Position numbers and translations under genes: made by a program | From: Verrucomicrobiota bacterium | Lineage (GTDB): Bacteria > Verrucomicrobiota > Verrucomicrobiia > Opitutales > T3Sed10-336 | Assembly (NCBI GenBank): GCA_003565135.1 | Contig: PXDC01000016.1 | Location: forward strand, 1-35,590 | Length of the DNA: 35,590 nt | Direction of reading: 5' to 3' | In this document: piece by piece, positions 26,921 through 35,590 of the stretch | How the letters are laid out: the number at the start of each line of letters is the position of its first letter | Numbering within the stretch: the first letter of the stretch is position 1 | The notes under the pieces: generated by a model | Seen by the model: the letters and a program-made list of their open reading frames with translations, nothing else | Database searches by the model: none | What the model was told of the DNA's origin: nothing

Positions 26921-29116
26921 TTAGGCGACTTTGTCGTCCTGGTAGTATTTTTTGTAGCGGGAGTGGCCGTAGTAGCCGTAGCCGTGGTAGTAGTAGGCGC
27001 CGCGTTTACGGTTGGGCATGCCGTTGAGAACCATGCCGGCGATTTCGGCGTCGGTCTGGTGGAAGCGTTCGAGGATGCGTTTGATCTGTTGGCGGGGGAT
27101 CTTGTTGAACCAGCAGACGTAGAGGAGTTCGTCGACGTGTTTGGACAGGGAGAGGCTGTCGGGGAATAGGCCGGCGGGGCTGGTGTCGAGAATGAGAAGA
27201 TCGTAATGTTTGCGCAGGCCCTTGATAAGGCGGGCGAAGGTTTCGTCATCGAAGAACTCCGTCGGTTTCTTGCTCCGGCCGCCGGTGCGGAGGAGGTCGA
27301 GATTTTCCTCCACCTTGATAATACCCAGGCGGGAATCGGAGGCGGGATCGGCGGGAACCTCCGCCCCGGTTTCCTCCAGCCAGGTGAGGAGGCCGCGATC
27401 GTTTTTGGTGTCGTGGAGCCGGTGGAGGGTGGGACGGCGGAGATCGCAGTCGATGAGCAGCGTTTTTTTGCCGTGTCCGGCAAAGGCGTGGGCCAGGTTG
27501 GTGGCGACGAGGGATTTCCCTTCCTCCGGGAGGGTGCTCGTCACCAGGAGCGCCTTGGGCAGCTCCACTCTGGAACTGAGCTCCATCTGGCTGTAGGCGG
27601 AGCGAAAGGCTTCGGCGGCGTTTTCGTCCTTTTCGTTCGTCACCACGGCGGCGCGGTGCTTTTCGTCGACCTTGCGGAAGAGCGGCACCTCCCCGACGAG
27701 GGGGATGTCGATAAAAGACTCGAGGTCGGACCAGCTCTTGACCCGGCTGTCGATGGCGTCGATGCCGACGGGCACCCCGACAAAGAGAAAACCACCGAGA
27801 AACAGGACCATGAGGGCGGTGCGCCGCAGGCTGGGTTCGACCGGGTACTCCGGCACCACGGCGGAATCGGCCACGCGGATATTGGTGTTTTCGAGCTGGC
27901 TGGCGATGCTGGTTTCGTTGAGCCGTTCGAGGATCTGATCGTAGGTGCGGCGGGTGGACTCGAGGTTGCGGCGCAGGACGTTGTGCTCCCCGGCGATCCG
28001 GTCCATGCGGAGGGATTCGGCCTCGGCCTCGGCCAGGTTCTGCTGGAGGCGGCGTTCCTGTTCGCGGGCGTTCTCCAGGCGGTTGCGAAACTCGGCCACG
28101 GCCCGCTCGATATTGCGATCAAGACGCACGTCGACCTGTTCGAGGGACCGCTCGTTCTCGATCATGCGGGGGTGGCGTTCGAGGAATTCCTCCGAGAGGA
28201 CGGAGCGCTTGGCCTCCAGTTCCTCCCGCTGCTTGAGGAGGTCCATAATGGGACCAAACCCGACAATCTCCTCGATTTCGACGAGGTCCCGGCTGTTCTC
28301 CCGGTGCCGCTCGATATCGTCGAAAACGGTCTCGAGCTCGACCCGGCGAATGCGGGCCTGGGTGTGGGCGGCGCTCAACTGGCTGACGCGCTCGGCCACG
28401 TTGTTCTGGTTTTCGGCCATGGACACCAGGTTGTGCTCCTCGCGGTAGTCCTGGAGAGCGCGCTCCATGTCCTCGACTTCGGCCCGGATCTCGTCAGCCT
28501 GGCGGTTGAGAAAGATGATCGCCTGGTTATTGCTCGCGCTGCTGCGCTCGAGCAGGTACTGAATATATTCCCCGGCGTACTTGTCGGCGATGAGAGCGGC
28601 GACCTCGGGGTCGCGGTGCCGCGCGCTGATGCTCAGGAGGTAGGTGTCGGAGCCCCGGCGCGAGACCTCCACGTTATTCTCGAGGATGCGGGCGAGCGAG
28701 GGCGGCGGGTCGTCGGGATCGGCGTTTTCCACGAACGGCGCCAGGATCCTCGTCCGTTCCCGGTCGTCGAACATGGTCGCCACCCGTTCGCGGAAACTCG
28801 ATGTGCGCAACTGCTCGACGTGGGTGTGCAAAAAGGTGTCGGCGCGCCCCTGGATGCTGGTGTCCACCACCTCGTCGATGTCGAGCACGCGCTCCTTGAA
28901 CGGTTCGATGAGGAGCGCCGAGGCCGACTCGTACACGGGCGGCCGGCTGAGAAAGTAGTAGCCCACGAGGGCGGCCGCGGTGATCGATACCGCCAGGGCC
29001 AGCATCCAGCGTTCGCGGATGACCTTGACGTAATGCCCCAGGTCGATGAGTTCGAGGTCGTTCCAGGCGTTGGCCCGGGATGAGGATGGTGTTGGGTTCG
29101 GTGAGTCCTTCTTCAT
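26921..29116 (-). CDS. Wzc-like polysaccharide co-polymerase / BY-kinase
   Basis: 731 aa: Wzz domain with two TM segments, coiled coil, Walker A-like LLVTSTLPEEGKSLVATNLAHAFA, LLIDCDLRRPTLH, Tyr-rich C-tail GAYYYHGYGYYGHSRYKKYYQDD. Confidence 0.96.
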   Translation of the reverse strand: MKKDSPNPTPSSSRANAWNDLELIDLGHYVKVIRERWMLALAVSITAAALVGYYFLSRPPVYESASALLIEPFKERVLDIDEVVDTSIQGRADTFLHTHVEQLRTSSFRERVATMFDDRERTRILAPFVENADPDDPPPSLARILENNVEVSRRGSDTYLLSISARHRDPEVAALIADKYAGEYIQYLLERSSASNNQAIIFLNRQADEIRAEVEDMERALQDYREEHNLVSMAENQNNVAERVSQLSAAHTQARIRRVELETVFDDIERHRENSRDLVEIEEIVGFGPIMDLLKQREELEAKRSVLSEEFLERHPRMIENERSLEQVDVRLDRNIERAVAEFRNRLENAREQERRLQQNLAEAEAESLRMDRIAGEHNVLRRNLESTRRTYDQILERLNETSIASQLENTNIRVADSAVVPEYPVEPSLRRTALMVLFLGGFLFVGVPVGIDAIDSRVKSWSDLESFIDIPLVGEVPLFRKVDEKHRAAVVTNEKDENAAEAFRSAYSQMELSSRVELPKALLVTSTLPEEGKSLVATNLAHAFAGHGKKTLLIDCDLRRPTLHRLHDTKNDRGLLTWLEETGAEVPADPASDSRLGIIKVEENLDLLRTGGRSKKPTEFFDDETFARLIKGLRKHYDLLILDTSPAGLFPDSLSLSKHVDELLYVCWFNKIPRQQIKRILERFHQTDAEIAGMVLNGMPNRKRGAYYYHGYGYYGHSRYKKYYQDDKVA

Positions 29117-29176
29117 GCGTTGTGGAAGCTGCCGGATCGAAAAGGATCGCGCGGTTTCAGCGGTCGGGGGGGTAAA

Positions 29177-29938
29177 TCAGAACAGGCGCTCGGGCACAAA
29201 GACGGAATCGCCCGGGTAGACGTAGACGCGGGACCGGTCATCACGGTCGCGCCCCTGCATCATCTCCTGGACATCGACGATTACGGTCTCTTCCCGGCCC
29301 TCCTCGTTGATCCGGATCAAACGCACGCGGTCGGCGCGGGCCACGCGGGTAAACCCGCCGGCCTTGGAAATAAGATCGACGATGTCGAGGCGGTTTTCCT
29401 CAATGGGAAACTCGATACGCCCGGGGGCTTCGACGTTGCCCAGGACTGAGACAAACCGCGGCGCGTATTCCTCCACCGTAATGGTCACCTCCGGATTGCG
29501 CAGGTAGCGCTCCTCCCGGTAGCGCTCCTCGATGCGCGCCTCGGCGTCGCGGATGGACATGCCGGCGACGTTGACCGTACCGATGAGCGACATCCGGATG
29601 CGGCCGCTGCCGTCCAGTCGCTGGGTAGTGGAGAGGTCCTCGTGTCCGTAAACCTCGACCCGCACGTAATCGCGCGGCACCAGGAAGTAGGACTCGCCGG
29701 CGTCCTCGGGCGGGACCGCGGGGGCCGGCGCGCGAGCGGCGACCTGTTCAATGGCCGCCGCGAGGGCCGCCCGTTCTTCCGCGTCGTTGCCGTTGCCGTT
29801 GCCGGACCCGGTGCCGGCATCGGACCCGGATTCGCCGCCGCCGTGCAGGCAGGCGGTGGTGAAAAACAGGAACAAGGTGTAGAGGCCCATCATGGGGCCG
29901 ATTCTTCGGAATTGAGTCATACTGAAAAAAACGGCCAA
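29177..29938 (-). CDS. Polysaccharide export (Wza-like, Poly_export/SLBB) protein
   Basis: 253 aa: YFLVPRDYVRVEVYGHEDLSTTQRLDGSGRIRMSLIGTVNVAGMSIRDAEARIEERYREERYLRNPEVTITV...VYPGDSVFVPERLF. Confidence 0.96.
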   Translation of the reverse strand: MAVFFSMTQFRRIGPMMGLYTLFLFFTTACLHGGGESGSDAGTGSGNGNGNDAEERAALAAAIEQVAARAPAPAVPPEDAGESYFLVPRDYVRVEVYGHEDLSTTQRLDGSGRIRMSLIGTVNVAGMSIRDAEARIEERYREERYLRNPEVTITVEEYAPRFVSVLGNVEAPGRIEFPIEENRLDIVDLISKAGGFTRVARADRVRLIRINEEGREETVIVDVQEMMQGRDRDDRSRVYVYPGDSVFVPERLF

Positions 29939-30026
29939 CGTTAACCCCGGACTTTCGCCCGCGTCAATTGTGTTTGCGAATAAGAACGAGGCGAAAAGCG
30001 AAAAACAGCCGGAAAGGGGGCGGATG

Positions 30027-30068
30027 GTGGTTGGTGACTCGTTATGGGGGATTGGTGATTCGTGATTC
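30027..30068. repeat. Heptanucleotide tract
   Basis: GGTGACT-CGTTATG-GGGGATT-GGTGATT-CGTGATT. Confidence 0.75.
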
Positions 30069-30090
30069 CTTCGGAAACCAAGCCAAAATC

Positions 30091-30181
30091 GTCCCCTGCC
30101 CCCTGCCTCCTGTCCCCTGTCCCCTGCCCCCTGCCCCCTGCCTCCTGTCTCCTGTCCCCTGCCTCCTGCCTCCTGCCTCCT
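30091..30181. repeat. Regular heptanucleotide tandem array, 13 units of G(T/C)C(C/T)CCT
   Basis: GTCCCCT GCCCCCT GCCTCCT GTCCCCT GTCCCCT GCCCCCT GCCCCCT GCCTCCT GTCTCCT GTCCCCT GCCTCCT GCCTCCT GCCTCCT; 13 x 7 = 91 bp without indels. Confidence 0.97.
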
Positions 30182-31346
30182 AGAACCGCACGCGGGTGGA
30201 GAGGTCCACGATGTGACGGCTGTGAGTGAAGAAGGCTTCGCTTGATTCGCGGCGGATAAAACGGTAGGCGAAGGCGGCGGAGGCGCGTTCGGTCAGGCTG
30301 TAGCGGACCCCGCCCTCGGCGCCGTAGCGATGATCGGTACGACCGGAGCGGTTGGCATCGGCGGAGAACCGGTCGTGGGTGTAGCTGAGCGCGGCGTCGA
30401 GGCGCACCGGGTCGGTCAGGCGGTGGGTGGCCTCGAGGTAGATGATGGTGGCGTCGACATTGCGCTCGTCGGCGCTGGTGCGGAAATCGCGTCCGGCGCC
30501 CAGGGTCAGGGAGGACTGCGCGGTGGCCTCCCAGGTGGCGTCGACGTCGAAGCTGATCTGGTCCCGACTGTCCCGCTCGCTGTCGTCAAAATCGCGGTAC
30601 TGGTAACCGGTCCGGACCGATCCGGTGACCTTGGGCAGGAGATCGCCGGCGGCACCGACCGAGATCCGGTGATCGCGGTTCGAGGCAAACCGCCATTGAT
30701 CGGCCGCCCGTTGGGTTTCGGTGCGCCGGAAGCGGTAACCGGAGAAAAATTCCAATTTCTCGGAATAGACCCAGATGCCGTCGGCCGAAGCGGCGTAGAT
30801 GTCCTGATCACTCAGGCGGTCGCCCCGGTGACGCAGACGCTCGGCCCCGAGGGCGCTCCGCAGGGCGGTTTTTTCGGTCAGGCGGTACCGGAGCCCGTAG
30901 TCGCCGCCGTAACGCGTGGTTTCGGCCACGTCGCCGACGTCCTCGATAGGGGCGGTGCGCTCGCGGTAATAGAGGTCCAGACGGTGTTCGGAGCGGGCGC
31001 GGCCGGGAGTGACCGGATAGGACAACCCGACCTCGGCATAGAAATCCTCGGAGTTCAATCGGGAAACGTCGAGGTAACGCTGCCACACCACCCCGGTTCG
31101 CGCCTCCAGGTGGACGGCCCCGGCATCACGCACAAACTCCAGCTGCGGCGTCACGGCCACGGAAACGTCTTCGATCCGATCCCGGTTGGAAAAGACGTTG
31201 GAGTCGTAGGTGGTCCGCACCTCCCCGCCGACAAAAAGTTCGCCGTTGGCCACCGGCACGAGCCCCCGGCCCGTCGCCGGTGCGAGCAGCATAGTCGCGG
31301 TGATGAGGATTCCCGCGAGCTGCCGCCGGGCGGCTCGCCTGGTCAT
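30180..31346 (-). CDS. Outer membrane beta-barrel protein (EPS-cluster barrel, EpsL/BBP2-like)
   Basis: Start MTRRAARRQLAGILITATMLLAPATGRG at 31346; alternating beta-strand pattern, C-terminal RVRF; follows Wza/Wzc. Confidence 0.88.
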   Translation of the reverse strand: MTRRAARRQLAGILITATMLLAPATGRGLVPVANGELFVGGEVRTTYDSNVFSNRDRIEDVSVAVTPQLEFVRDAGAVHLEARTGVVWQRYLDVSRLNSEDFYAEVGLSYPVTPGRARSEHRLDLYYRERTAPIEDVGDVAETTRYGGDYGLRYRLTEKTALRSALGAERLRHRGDRLSDQDIYAASADGIWVYSEKLEFFSGYRFRRTETQRAADQWRFASNRDHRISVGAAGDLLPKVTGSVRTGYQYRDFDDSERDSRDQISFDVDATWEATAQSSLTLGAGRDFRTSADERNVDATIIYLEATHRLTDPVRLDAALSYTHDRFSADANRSGRTDHRYGAEGGVRYSLTERASAAFAYRFIRRESSEAFFTHSRHIVDLSTRVRF

Positions 31347-31572
31347 GATGATGCTGTAATTCAAAATGGCTGTAATCTGGGGTGGCTTTCCCCCTGTCGG
31401 CACAATCAGGATTCCGCGTGAACTTCGTCCCGTCACTTCCGCCACCGGAAATGACGAGCCTGGACGGCCCCGAAGCAAATTGGGAGCAAACGACCACGGC
31501 CGTCCGCCTCAAAAAAAGAAGTCAGACGCAGAAAAAAAAGTGAATCAAGTCTCTTCTCAATTTTGTTTGAAT

Positions 31573-31620
31573 GCGGGGATTGGGTGCCGGGTGATGCACG
31601 CACCGACAACCGACTTTCCC
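31573..31620. repeat. Degenerate heptanucleotide tract
   Basis: GCGGGGATTGGGTGCCGGGTGATGCACGCACCGACAACCGACTTTCC. Confidence 0.5.
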
Positions 31621-31762
31621 CGCGATTGACACGGATCCGGTTAATTCCCACATTCTTGTTGTGAAGCTCAAATTGTTCCAACTCCGCCCGATGTTACCGG
31701 GCGCGAGGTAAGCGACGGCCCGGCGTTGGATTCCGCTGTGCGTCCACAAGAAAGACCCGTCC

Positions 31763-34101
31763 ATGCCGCCTGCCCGCCCGGAACAACATGTGTGGATTCT
31801 CCTGATAGCCGGCCCGACCGCACCGTTTGCTCCGGTTGCCGAATACCTCCGGGAGGCGGGTTACACAATTCGCGAAGCGAACACCCCAGATGAAGCGCTC
31901 GCGCACCTGCGTTATCCCGGGTGCGGGCTCATTCTTATAGACGCTCGGCTCGAGGCGCCCGACCTTTCCAAGGTGCTGGCGACTCTCCCGTTCGCAGGTC
32001 CCGGGGACCGGCCGCCGGTGCTCATGGCGGGAAGGGACGAGGACGGCTCATCCGTTCCAGGACCGGGCGGGGCGTTCGAGGCCGACGATTACCTGCCGCT
32101 GCCGACAACGCGGCAAGCCCTGCTCGCCCGCATGGGGGCACTCAGGCGGCAGGCATCCCTGGCCACGCGGCTGCGGCGGACCGAAGAACGCTACCGGTCC
32201 CTTTTCAACCGGAGCCTGGACGCGGTGTACCTGTACGACCTGCAGGGCCGCTTTCTCGATGCCAACCAGGCCGCATTGGACCTCACCGGCTACCGCCGGG
32301 AGGAAATCCCGACCCTGAATTTCTCTTCGCTGCTGACCAGCGAGCAGGACCTCCACCGGGCCCAGGGTCTCATCCGCGAACTGCTTGAGAACGGGCAGCA
32401 GGAGCGGCCGGCGGAATACCTGTTGGCCCGCCGGGACGGCTCGACGGTTTGGGTGGAAGCCACGGCGAGCCTGATCTACGACGGGACCCGTCCGGTCGCG
32501 GTCCAGGGCATCGCCCGGGACATCACCGAGCGCAAGCGGGCGGCGATAGAACTGGAGAACCAGGAGCGCCGGTTCCGGTCGATTTTCGAGAACGCGGGAA
32601 TTGGCATGGCCATCGTGGACACGAAAACGAGACGGATCCTGCGTTGCAACAAGGCGCTGGCGGACATGTTCGGTTACGAAATGGGCGAACTCTGCGCCCT
32701 GACGGTGGCCGACATCAGTCATCCCGAGGACCAGGGGCGGGACGAGGCGCTGGGGAACGAGGTGCTGACGGGCGAACTCCAGCGGTTCCGGATGGAAAAA
32801 CGCTACCGTCACAAGAGCGGCGACTGATCTGGGGAACCCTGACCTCGACCGTGGCATGGGACAAATCGGGCGAGCCGTTGTTCATCATCGGCATGGTCGA
32901 AGACATCAGTGAACGGAAGCGCCTGGAGCACGACCTCCTGCGCACTCAGCGCATGGAGAGCATCGGCACCCTCTCGGGCGGCATCGCCCACGACATCAAC
33001 AACCTGCTGGTTCCCATCCTCATGGGAGTCGACCTTCTGGAGACACACGAGCGCGACAGTTTCAATCTCGAGGTCCTGCAACGAATCCGTCTCAGCGCCC
33101 GGCGCGGGGCCGACCTCGTACGGCAGGTTCTCTCCTTCGCCCGCGGCGTGACCGGTGAGCGACGGGAGGTTTCGCTTGCCGCGCTGGCCCTGGAAGTCGA
33201 GGCCATCGTGGCCAACACGTTCCCCAAAAACATCCGGTTCCACCGCGACATTCCCGACACCCTGCCCTCCGTGATCGGCGACCCCACTCAGCTCTCGCAG
33301 ATCCTCCTCAATCTTTGCGTGAACGCGCGCGACGCCATGCCCGCGGGGGGCCGCCTGACCCTGACCGCCCGCCCGATAGATATCGACGCCGCCTACGCGG
33401 CCATGAGAAGCGGCGTCGCCGCCGGCGAATTCATCGAGATCACGGTTTCCGATACCGGATGCGGTATCCCGGAAGGCAAGCTCGACCGGATTTTCGAACC
33501 CTTTTTCACCACCAAGGAACATGGAGAAGGCACCGGCCTGGGCCTCTCCACCGCGCTCGGCATCGTCCGGAGCCACGGCGGGTTCGTGGACGTGGACAGC
33601 GCGGTCAACCGAGGCAGCGCCTTCCGGGTCTACCTGCCCGTAACGGCATCAGCCGAAGGCGCGCGGGCGGAAACGGACGACCTCATCTCGCTGCCGTCGG
33701 GTAAAGGCGAGACGATCCTGCTGGTCGACGACGAGGAATCGATTCGCGACATCGTGCGGCAGACCCTGGAGGCGTGCGGTTACCGGGTGGTAATCGCGGG
33801 CGACGGCGCTGAGGCGGCCACCGCGTTCACGCGTTACTCCGGCAAGATCGACCTGGTGATCACCGACGTCATGATGCCGGTCATGGACGGCTCGGCCCTG
33901 ATTGCGGTGCTCCGGCAGATCGACCCTTCGGTCAGAATCATAGCCGCCAGCGGCCTGAGCGAGCGGAAAACGCCCGCGGAAAGTCCCGACCTGCGAGCGG
34001 ACCACTTCATCCCGAAACCCTTTTCCGCAAGGACGCTGCTGGAACGGGTCCGGCTGGTATTGGACCAGCGAACGGACGGGAAAGGGATTGGCGATGGGTA
34101 A
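31763..34101 (+). pseudogene. PAS-domain hybrid sensor histidine kinase with receiver domains, interrupted by a 1-nt frameshift near 32825
   Basis: ORF 31763..32827 (N-terminal receiver-like domain plus two PAS) ends ...YRHKSGD*; the continuation LIWGTLTSTVAWDKSGEPLFIIGMVEDISERKRLEHDLLRTQRMESIGTLSGGIAHDINNLL... (HisKA, HATPase, REC) is in the -1 frame. Confidence 0.8.
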
Positions 34102-34230
34102 CTCGTGAATCGTAACCCGTAATTCGTTCGCCGCACTGTCGCACCGACAACCGACAACGGACACCCAACAATTGTCGTGACGGTTGCCGGGTGACTGGGG
34201 ATTGATTGGGGATTCGTGCCCCCGCGCAGG
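34086..34230. repeat. Degenerate heptanucleotide tract
   Basis: GATGGGT-AACTCGT-GAATCGT-AACCCGT-AATTCGT ... ACCGACA-ACCGACA-ACGGACA-CCCAACA ... GGGGATTGATTGGGGATTCGTG. Confidence 0.7.
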
Positions 34231-34260
34231 CCTGTCCGTGAGGACCGGGAACCAACGTCC
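34231..34260 (+). repeat. Structured repeat element S, internally deleted derivative (copy 4)
   Basis: CCTGTCCGTGAGGACCGGGAACC joined directly to AACGTCC, i.e. both ends of S without its middle. Confidence 0.6.
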
Positions 34261-34262
34261 AC

Positions 34263-35021
34263 TCACGGTCCGATTTCGATGCGGTAGTAGCCGGACCGGC
34301 CAGGGGGGCGGGAGACGAGCGATTGGCGAAGGGTTTGCCGCATGAAACGGTCGAGAGAATCATCACCCGAGCTCTCGACCAGAACCAGAGGACCGAGGGA
34401 GCCAAGCGCGGTGACGTGGAGGGAAAAGGTAACGGGGTGGCCGGGGAAACGGTCGGCGTCGATTTCGGCCGGGACCGCGTCACGGGGCACGTCGAATCCG
34501 AACCGGGAACCGTCCCCAACCACCGGATACAGCTCTACCCGGGCAAATCGGTCGTCCCCGGGAGACGCCTCGCCCTGGTGGCGGCCGAGGGCGGTGAAGG
34601 GAAAGACGTCGCGGGGCAGGAGCTGGTCGCGGGGACTGGCGACCTCATCCAGGCGCAGGGAAAGCTCGGCCGCGGCGGGCGAGTCGTCAAAGGAAAGCCG
34701 GGGAGCGAACAGTTCGAACAGGTCCCCGGGCCGGCGGCCCCGTATGACCTCCAGCTTTCCGCTGGAGGTATTCCAGCGGGTGGGCAGGAACAGGGGCGCT
34801 GTATCGAGCAGGGCAAGCTGATCAAAGGCGTCGTTTGGCGACGATTCCGCGCCGCCGCCAGCCAGGGCCAGGTACGGGTTTTCCACACGGATGGGGTGTT
34901 CGGGAACCGGCTCGACGCGCAGGAGGAACAGGCCCAGGGCGTGAACCGCCACGCCGGCGGCGGTGCCCACAAGCAGAAACCGCATCCGCGGTCGTTTCTT
35001 ATAGTGTTTTTTGGCGCTCAT
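34263..35021 (-). CDS. TonB-like energy-transducing protein (single N-terminal TM)
   Basis: Start MSAKKHYKKRPRMRFLLVGTAAGVAVHALGLFLLRV at 35021; next to exbD; C-term MRQTLRQSLVSRPPGRSGYYRIEIGP. Confidence 0.7.
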   Translation of the reverse strand: MSAKKHYKKRPRMRFLLVGTAAGVAVHALGLFLLRVEPVPEHPIRVENPYLALAGGGAESSPNDAFDQLALLDTAPLFLPTRWNTSSGKLEVIRGRRPGDLFELFAPRLSFDDSPAAAELSLRLDEVASPRDQLLPRDVFPFTALGRHQGEASPGDDRFARVELYPVVGDGSRFGFDVPRDAVPAEIDADRFPGHPVTFSLHVTALGSLGPLVLVESSGDDSLDRFMRQTLRQSLVSRPPGRSGYYRIEIGP

Positions 35022-35031
35022 CCCAACGCGG

Positions 35032-35487
35032 TCAGCGTCCCGATTCAAAAAACTCCCGTTCCTCCGCCGGTGCGGGAACGGCGGCGATCTGCACGCGCTC
35101 GACGCCGACAGCCCGCGCGAGCTGCGCGACCTCCATAAGGGTTTCCATGGAAATCGACCGGTCGGCCCGAATGAGGAGGGCCCCGTCGGTGCGGCCCGCA
35201 AAGTAATCCTCCAACCGGGCCTCAAAGTTGTCGAAGTTGAGGATTGCCCCCTCGAAGAGCAGCATTTCGTTGGCCCCGATCGTCAGGACGGCATCGGTGC
35301 GGATACCGACGAGATCGTCGGCGGCCACACGCGGGAGGTCGATGGTGATTCCGGGCGCGAAAATAAAGCGTGAACTCAGCAAGGTGAAACCGAAGACAAC
35401 CACCATGATGTCGAAGAGAGCAACGACGTCGAAACGCAGCGACGGCTTCTTCAGCCGGGACAGCAAATTGAGAGGACGGGTGATCAT
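35032..35487 (-). CDS. exbD: ExbD/TolR-like biopolymer transport protein
   Basis: 151 aa: RFDVVALFDIMVVVFGFTLLSSRFIFAPGITIDLPRV...GALLIRADRSISMETLMEVAQLARAVGVERVQIAA. Confidence 0.92.
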   Translation of the reverse strand: MITRPLNLLSRLKKPSLRFDVVALFDIMVVVFGFTLLSSRFIFAPGITIDLPRVAADDLVGIRTDAVLTIGANEMLLFEGAILNFDNFEARLEDYFAGRTDGALLIRADRSISMETLMEVAQLARAVGVERVQIAAVPAPAEEREFFESGR

Positions 35488-35496
35488 TATTCAGAA

Positions 35497-35590
35497 TCAG
35501 GCGTCGCTGACACGGGTAGTCTCACTTTCGGCTTCCTCGTCGAGATCCTTGAGCAGAAACTGCATGATTTCGTTGCCCACCCATTCGATA
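35497..35590 (-). CDS. exbB: ExbB/MotA-type proton channel protein, C-terminal fragment (truncated by window)
   Basis: Reverse translation IEWVGNEIMQFLLKDLDEEAESETTRVSDA*, immediately upstream of exbD. Confidence 0.7.
   Translation of the reverse strand, partial: IEWVGNEIMQFLLKDLDEEAESETTRVSDA

Noticed and set aside
27206-29083. 625-aa plus-strand ORF
   Set aside because: Antisense shadow of the Wzc-like gene.
30091-30181. CRISPR-like array
   Set aside because: Units are contiguous 7-mers without spacers; no cas genes nearby.
32815-32830. Programmed -1 frameshift in the histidine kinase
   Set aside because: No slippery heptamer (X XXY YYZ) or adjacent strong pseudoknot seen; a simple 1-nt loss is more likely.

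Overview
The window is about 35.6 kb of high-GC bacterial DNA. It looks like a Verrucomicrobiota/Opitutae-type genome, judged from PEP-CTERM proteins, a DUF1559-like prepilin, abundant sulfatase/polysaccharide genes and exosortase-style EPS genes; this taxonomy is inferred, not shown. Positions 1-23 kb hold a (probably sulfated) polysaccharide-utilisation locus: a GntR-LacI hybrid regulator, a PEP-CTERM protein, a GH4-like enzyme, a prepilin-like protein, a large secreted multi-module protein, a sulfatase, an uncharacterised (alpha/alpha)-toroid-like protein, a TIM-barrel GH-like protein, a LacI regulator, a parallel beta-helix protein, a DUF4962/heparinase-like lyase and an orphan ABC sugar-binding lipoprotein. 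Positions 23-35.6 kb hold a VanZ-like protein, a second PEP-CTERM protein, a Wzc/Wza/outer-membrane-barrel exopolysaccharide export set, a frameshifted PAS hybrid histidine kinase, and the end of an ExbB/ExbD/TonB-like cluster. Two non-coding signals stand out. (1) The perfect palindrome TTACGTAA (best form AATTACGTAATT) occurs five times by eye, always intergenic and about 60-110 bp upstream of correctly oriented starts, so it is a candidate operator for a local regulon. (2) Many intergenic gaps carry degenerate heptanucleotide tandem repeats. These tracts flank two further repeat families: a multi-hairpin element of about 135-165 bp (3 copies plus one internal-deletion derivative) and a MITE-like element of about 150 bp with terminal inverted repeats (2 copies plus a fragment). 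No tRNA, rRNA or CRISPR array was recognised.
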